Positions 61,040 to 64,000 of a DNA stretch of 64,000 nucleotides are shown here, in pieces (position 1 is the stretch's first letter; the number at the start of each line of letters is the position of its first letter). The position numbers and the translations under genes were made by a program. The notes under the pieces are model-generated. The model ran no database searches. It was not told the origin of the DNA and was given only the letters and a program-made list of their open reading frames with translations. Source of the DNA: CAYQOX01 sp964419335 (GTDB lineage Bacteria; Hinthialibacterota; Hinthialibacteria; Hinthialibacterales; Hinthialibacteraceae); NCBI GenBank assembly GCA_964419335.1, contig CAYQOX010000003.1:62001-126000 (forward strand), in the 5' to 3' direction.

Positions 61040-64000
61040 ATGACGGTACAATCTCTTTATGTAGGCTTAACCGGCTTGACGGCCATGGGGCACAATATTG
61101 ATGTGATTGGCAACAATATTGCGAATGTGAATACCACAGGTTTTCGGGCCTCACGAGCCGCTTTTGATGATATCTTTTATCAAACCATGTTTCACGGTGC
61201 AGGAGCGTCCGGTGAGCGTGGAGGGATTAACCCCAAACAGGTTGGTACGGGGGTTAAACTTAGTAGTATTGATACCATTTTTACGCAAGGACAAACCCAA
61301 AATACAGGACGACTGCTCGATCTATCGATCGATGGCAAAGGATTCTTTACTGTCCAAGGCAGAAATGACCAAACGCTTTTGACACGGGCCGGGAATTTCT
61401 CTTTAGATGAAAATGGAAGTGTTGTTGATCCTGGTACGGGATATAATCTTCAAGGCTGGATGGCCGATGATGAAGGCAACCTGGCTAATGATGGAAATCC
61501 TGAGAATTTAGTTATAGATTACGGTCGAATATCGAAGGCTAAGCAAACGACAAACGTGACGGCAGGCGGGAATTTTGACGCTGGCATCGGAGAACCCAAT
61601 AGTGGATCTTCCGTCTCTCCAGCGCTAAAGACTACGAAAGTTCAGGGCTTATTTGATGGTGGTGGCAATCCCTTTGGTTTAGTCAACGGGGATGTGTTAC
61701 GGATCGAATCGGGTCTGATGAATTTAGAGAATAGTAGTGAGGATTCGATTGATCTTTCTCAATTAGAAACATCCAATGGGAATCCTGGCGCGATTATGAC
61801 GATTACCGAGTCAACAACGATTGAAGATATCCAAAACTCGATTCAGAGTTATTTGGATCAAGCGGCGAAAAGCCAAAATGGGAAACAAGATAGCGATATC
61901 TATGTTTCATATGATAATGAAAGTGGTTCCTTTACTTTTAATAACCAGGGTGGCAATGCCATCCAGGGGGTCCGTTTTGGGGTTGCTCCTCGAGAGGGAC
62001 AGGCGGATCCACCCGAGCAAGCCAATCGTATGGTCGGGAATTTGTTCGTAAATCAAGATGATCCTGATTTTTCGAAAACTTTGAACGTGGGAGCGGAAGA
62101 GAGTGTTTCCACTCATGCTCTTCGCCGGGCTGATGCTTCCAGCACTATCGATGTGTTTGATTCGCAGGGGTTATCTCATGCGGTTACGGTGGGGTTAACC
62201 GCCAATACTGAAAAACCTTCGGCTGATACCGATACTGCGATTGGTAAATTGAAAGATAGTGAAGGACGTTTTTTAATTCCTGATGGTATTGTTCCTCCGA
62301 AAATAGAATACAGCGATCCGGTGATTGATAGTTCAACCAATACCGCTGTTTTTACCGCAAGTCAGGTGAATAACCTTCTCGCTACTCAAGGGGTGTTTTC
62401 TTTCCAAGATGGTGAAGGGAATCTTATCGGCTTGCGTCTTTCCGACGGGGCGATTTCATTTAATGGTGCTCGTTTTGAAAATCCTGAAGGGGCAAATAGT
62501 AACGTTTTCGATAATGCGGATATGAATGTCGCCGGCGCTAATTTTCTCAATACTCCTGGATCTGGAAGAGTCGGTGGATTGATGGGAGATGAAGGTTTTT
62601 CTGAAGATACCGAACTGCAAGATATCATTGATTCGATTCAAGACCGCATTAACAATTCGATCAGTCAGGTCGCAGGCAATTTAGGGAATTTGGATCCTGG
62701 TGCAATGGGAAGCATTGAACTGGGGGGCGCGACCGCTTTTACCTCTCCAGGAGAGATTCCCGAGATTCGTGTTGAACTCTCGGAGGATGGAAGTCTCAAA
62801 TTTTCTTCCAAGGGAGGTAGTTTAGGCGCGGCCGATACCACGGATGAGGATATTGCCAGTCAGTTGGCCGAAAGCGCAGGGGGAGAAGATAAACTAGGGT
62901 TGCAGCTCGATCTCGCGGCGAAGACTCGCTCTGTGAGAGTTAGTACCAGTGATCAACAAATCGTCGATGGAGAGACTGAGTTGTTCCCGGATAACAAAGT
63001 CGATGAGGAGACCGACGATGGCGGTCCTGCGACTGGCTTTGTGAAAAACCGTGATCCCTTCGCGGAAGATCTTCTCGGGGGTGATTCTCCCGCCTTTGTT
63101 GTAGGGAATACGGATTATGACGTCACGACGGATGTTGAGGGGGACCCGACCGAAAGCCCTCCCAGCGGGGTCGATGACTCTGGTGTTCATTTAATCGCGT
63201 TGAGTTCAGGACGTTTTGGCGACAGTGAAGCGCTTACCGATCAAAACTTTAATGAGGTACAAGCCTTTACCCCTCGTGACACAGCCTTTCAGGCGTTATT
63301 TAACCAACGTGGTTATGGGGTTGCTCAAGATTTTGATGGAGATGGAGTTCTCGATCGTGCCTCAGGGGCTTCTATTGGCATCGTTGCGGAAAATAATAAT
63401 GCCGCTTTTGAAACCAACACTCTCCACACAGAACGGCAGACCCAAAATACAGTCAATTATCAAGTTGTTACCAATAGTGATAATCGCACTCCTCCGCAAG
63501 GAATAACTGGAAGTCTTATCTTTGATAGTCAAGGAAACTTCTTGGAATATGGTGAAGGGGTTACTCCCAATATCATCTTTGACCCTGATAACAATGATAA
63601 ACAAGGGGATGGGGCAGATGCGATTCATTTTGATTTAGATATGAACAACATTACCTATAATAGTGGCTCCAATACGGCTGAGTTAAAAAGCCAGGATGGA
63701 CGCACAATGGGGAATTTGGATGATGTGAGTGTTGATCGGGATGGCCAAATCATTGGAGCCTTTACCAATGGGGATGTACAATCTTTAGGAAAGGTGGCCG
63801 TCGCGGATGTGATTAATGAAGGGGGATTGATCCAAGAAGGGGATACCTACTTCAGTGTGGGGCCGAACGCAGGTGATCTTCATTATCTAGAAGCAGGAGT
63901 CAATGGGGGCAGTATCAATTCCGGAGTGTTGGAATTGTCGAATGTGGATTTGGCAAATGAATTCACGAACCTTATTGTGGCTCAACGGGCTTATCAAGCC
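61040..64000 (+). CDS. flgE: flagellar hook protein FlgE-like, very long, 3' end outside window
   Basis: 987 codons are open to the window edge. The N-terminus is the rod/hook signature SLYVGLTGLTAMGHNIDVIGNNIANVNTTGFRA divided over residues 5-37, and the region near 365 (ASSTIDVFDSQGLSHAVTVGL) matches the FlgE D2 domain. The last visible codons read LANEFTNLIVAQRAYQA, the C-terminal motif that normally sits 25-35 residues before the end, so only a short tail is missing. FlgE is usually 400-700 residues. Extra length is from about 400 to 870 and includes DFDGDGVLD near 768, a calcium-loop-like sequence. The frame was traced codon by codon over its first part without a stop. The start codon at 61040 follows CGGAGG at 11 nt. 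Confidence 0.9.
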   Translation, partial: MTVQSLYVGLTGLTAMGHNIDVIGNNIANVNTTGFRASRAAFDDIFYQTMFHGAGASGERGGINPKQVGTGVKLSSIDTIFTQGQTQNTGRLLDLSIDGKGFFTVQGRNDQTLLTRAGNFSLDENGSVVDPGTGYNLQGWMADDEGNLANDGNPENLVIDYGRISKAKQTTNVTAGGNFDAGIGEPNSGSSVSPALKTTKVQGLFDGGGNPFGLVNGDVLRIESGLMNLENSSEDSIDLSQLETSNGNPGAIMTITESTTIEDIQNSIQSYLDQAAKSQNGKQDSDIYVSYDNESGSFTFNNQGGNAIQGVRFGVAPREGQADPPEQANRMVGNLFVNQDDPDFSKTLNVGAEESVSTHALRRADASSTIDVFDSQGLSHAVTVGLTANTEKPSADTDTAIGKLKDSEGRFLIPDGIVPPKIEYSDPVIDSSTNTAVFTASQVNNLLATQGVFSFQDGEGNLIGLRLSDGAISFNGARFENPEGANSNVFDNADMNVAGANFLNTPGSGRVGGLMGDEGFSEDTELQDIIDSIQDRINNSISQVAGNLGNLDPGAMGSIELGGATAFTSPGEIPEIRVELSEDGSLKFSSKGGSLGAADTTDEDIASQLAESAGGEDKLGLQLDLAAKTRSVRVSTSDQQIVDGETELFPDNKVDEETDDGGPATGFVKNRDPFAEDLLGGDSPAFVVGNTDYDVTTDVEGDPTESPPSGVDDSGVHLIALSSGRFGDSEALTDQNFNEVQAFTPRDTAFQALFNQRGYGVAQDFDGDGVLDRASGASIGIVAENNNAAFETNTLHTERQTQNTVNYQVVTNSDNRTPPQGITGSLIFDSQGNFLEYGEGVTPNIIFDPDNNDKQGDGADAIHFDLDMNNITYNSGSNTAELKSQDGRTMGNLDDVSVDRDGQIIGAFTNGDVQSLGKVAVADVINEGGLIQEGDTYFSVGPNAGDLHYLEAGVNGGSINSGVLELSNVDLANEFTNLIVAQRAYQA

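Noticed and set aside
1..64000. tRNA, rRNA, CRISPR arrays, insertion sequences and phage genes
   Set aside because: Looked for by eye through T-loop-like motifs, direct repeats, transposase and integrase motifs; none found. A tRNAscan or CRISPR search could still find weak cases.

Overview
The window looks like a chromosomal segment of a Gram-negative-type, flagellated, free-living heterotroph of moderate GC content (roughly mid-40s percent by eye). It carries complete or near-complete blocks for riboflavin, branched-chain amino acid and heme synthesis, gatB, a flagellar hook operon, type II/IV pseudopilins, and a stretch of exported oxidoreductases (Gfo/Idh/MocA, FAD-dependent, aldo/keto reductase), a tricorn-like protease and a carbohydrate-binding module. 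This mix resembles uncultured Planctomycetota-, Hydrogenedentota-, Sumerlaeota- or Hinthialibacterota-like lineages. The taxonomic hint is inference from gene style only. I see no rRNA, tRNA, CRISPR array, insertion sequence or prophage, and nothing marks a clear horizontal island.

Layout. 0-5 kb: a truncated exported protein, a SWIM-zinc-finger SNF2 helicase, an exported glycosidase-like TIM barrel and a Tat-exported aldo/keto reductase. 5.1-10 kb (minus strand): sugar-isomerase-like TIM barrel, ribD, ribE, ribBA, ribH, nusB, with three short overlaps. 10.2-14 kb: a tandem PurS-like protein, an Eis-like acetyltransferase and an ABC half-exporter. 13.9-19.5 kb (minus): a Maf/DUF115 protein and ilvB-ilvN-ilvC behind a readable transcription attenuator. 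19.6-21.6 kb: a pteridine-reductase-like SDR, folB and tatD. 21.6-26.4 kb: HDOD protein, HU-like protein, a degenerate sensor protein and a conserved unknown. 26.4-39.4 kb: pseudopilin, two Gfo/Idh/MocA proteins, tricorn-like protease, SDR, TSUP transporter, exported unknown, FAD oxidoreductase, NPCBM protein and lipase. 39.4-46.6 kb (minus): hemA-hemE-hemN-hemY-hemH-hemC. 47-53.4 kb: ferredoxin/NuoI-like protein, second pseudopilin, aroA-cmk-acpS, an exported DA1-like zinc protein and a Pro/Thr-linker protein. 53.9-56.7 kb: gatB and a hybrid histidine kinase. 57.2-64 kb: fliK-like, flgD, a flagellar-operon protein, a compact GC-rich element and a very long flgE-like hook gene that runs off the window.

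The most informative non-coding element is the ilv leader: a 34-codon peptide with seven consecutive Val codons, an antiterminator whose 5' arm lies at the end of the peptide, and a terminator before ilvB. Other points of interest are a GC-rich foldable insert (or 35-codon overlapping ORF) between flagellar genes, a protein that looks like two fused PurS modules, and an exported protein with six zinc-ribbon-like CxxC pairs ahead of a DA1-like HExxH peptidase. Enzyme names rest on motifs read by eye; no database search was possible.
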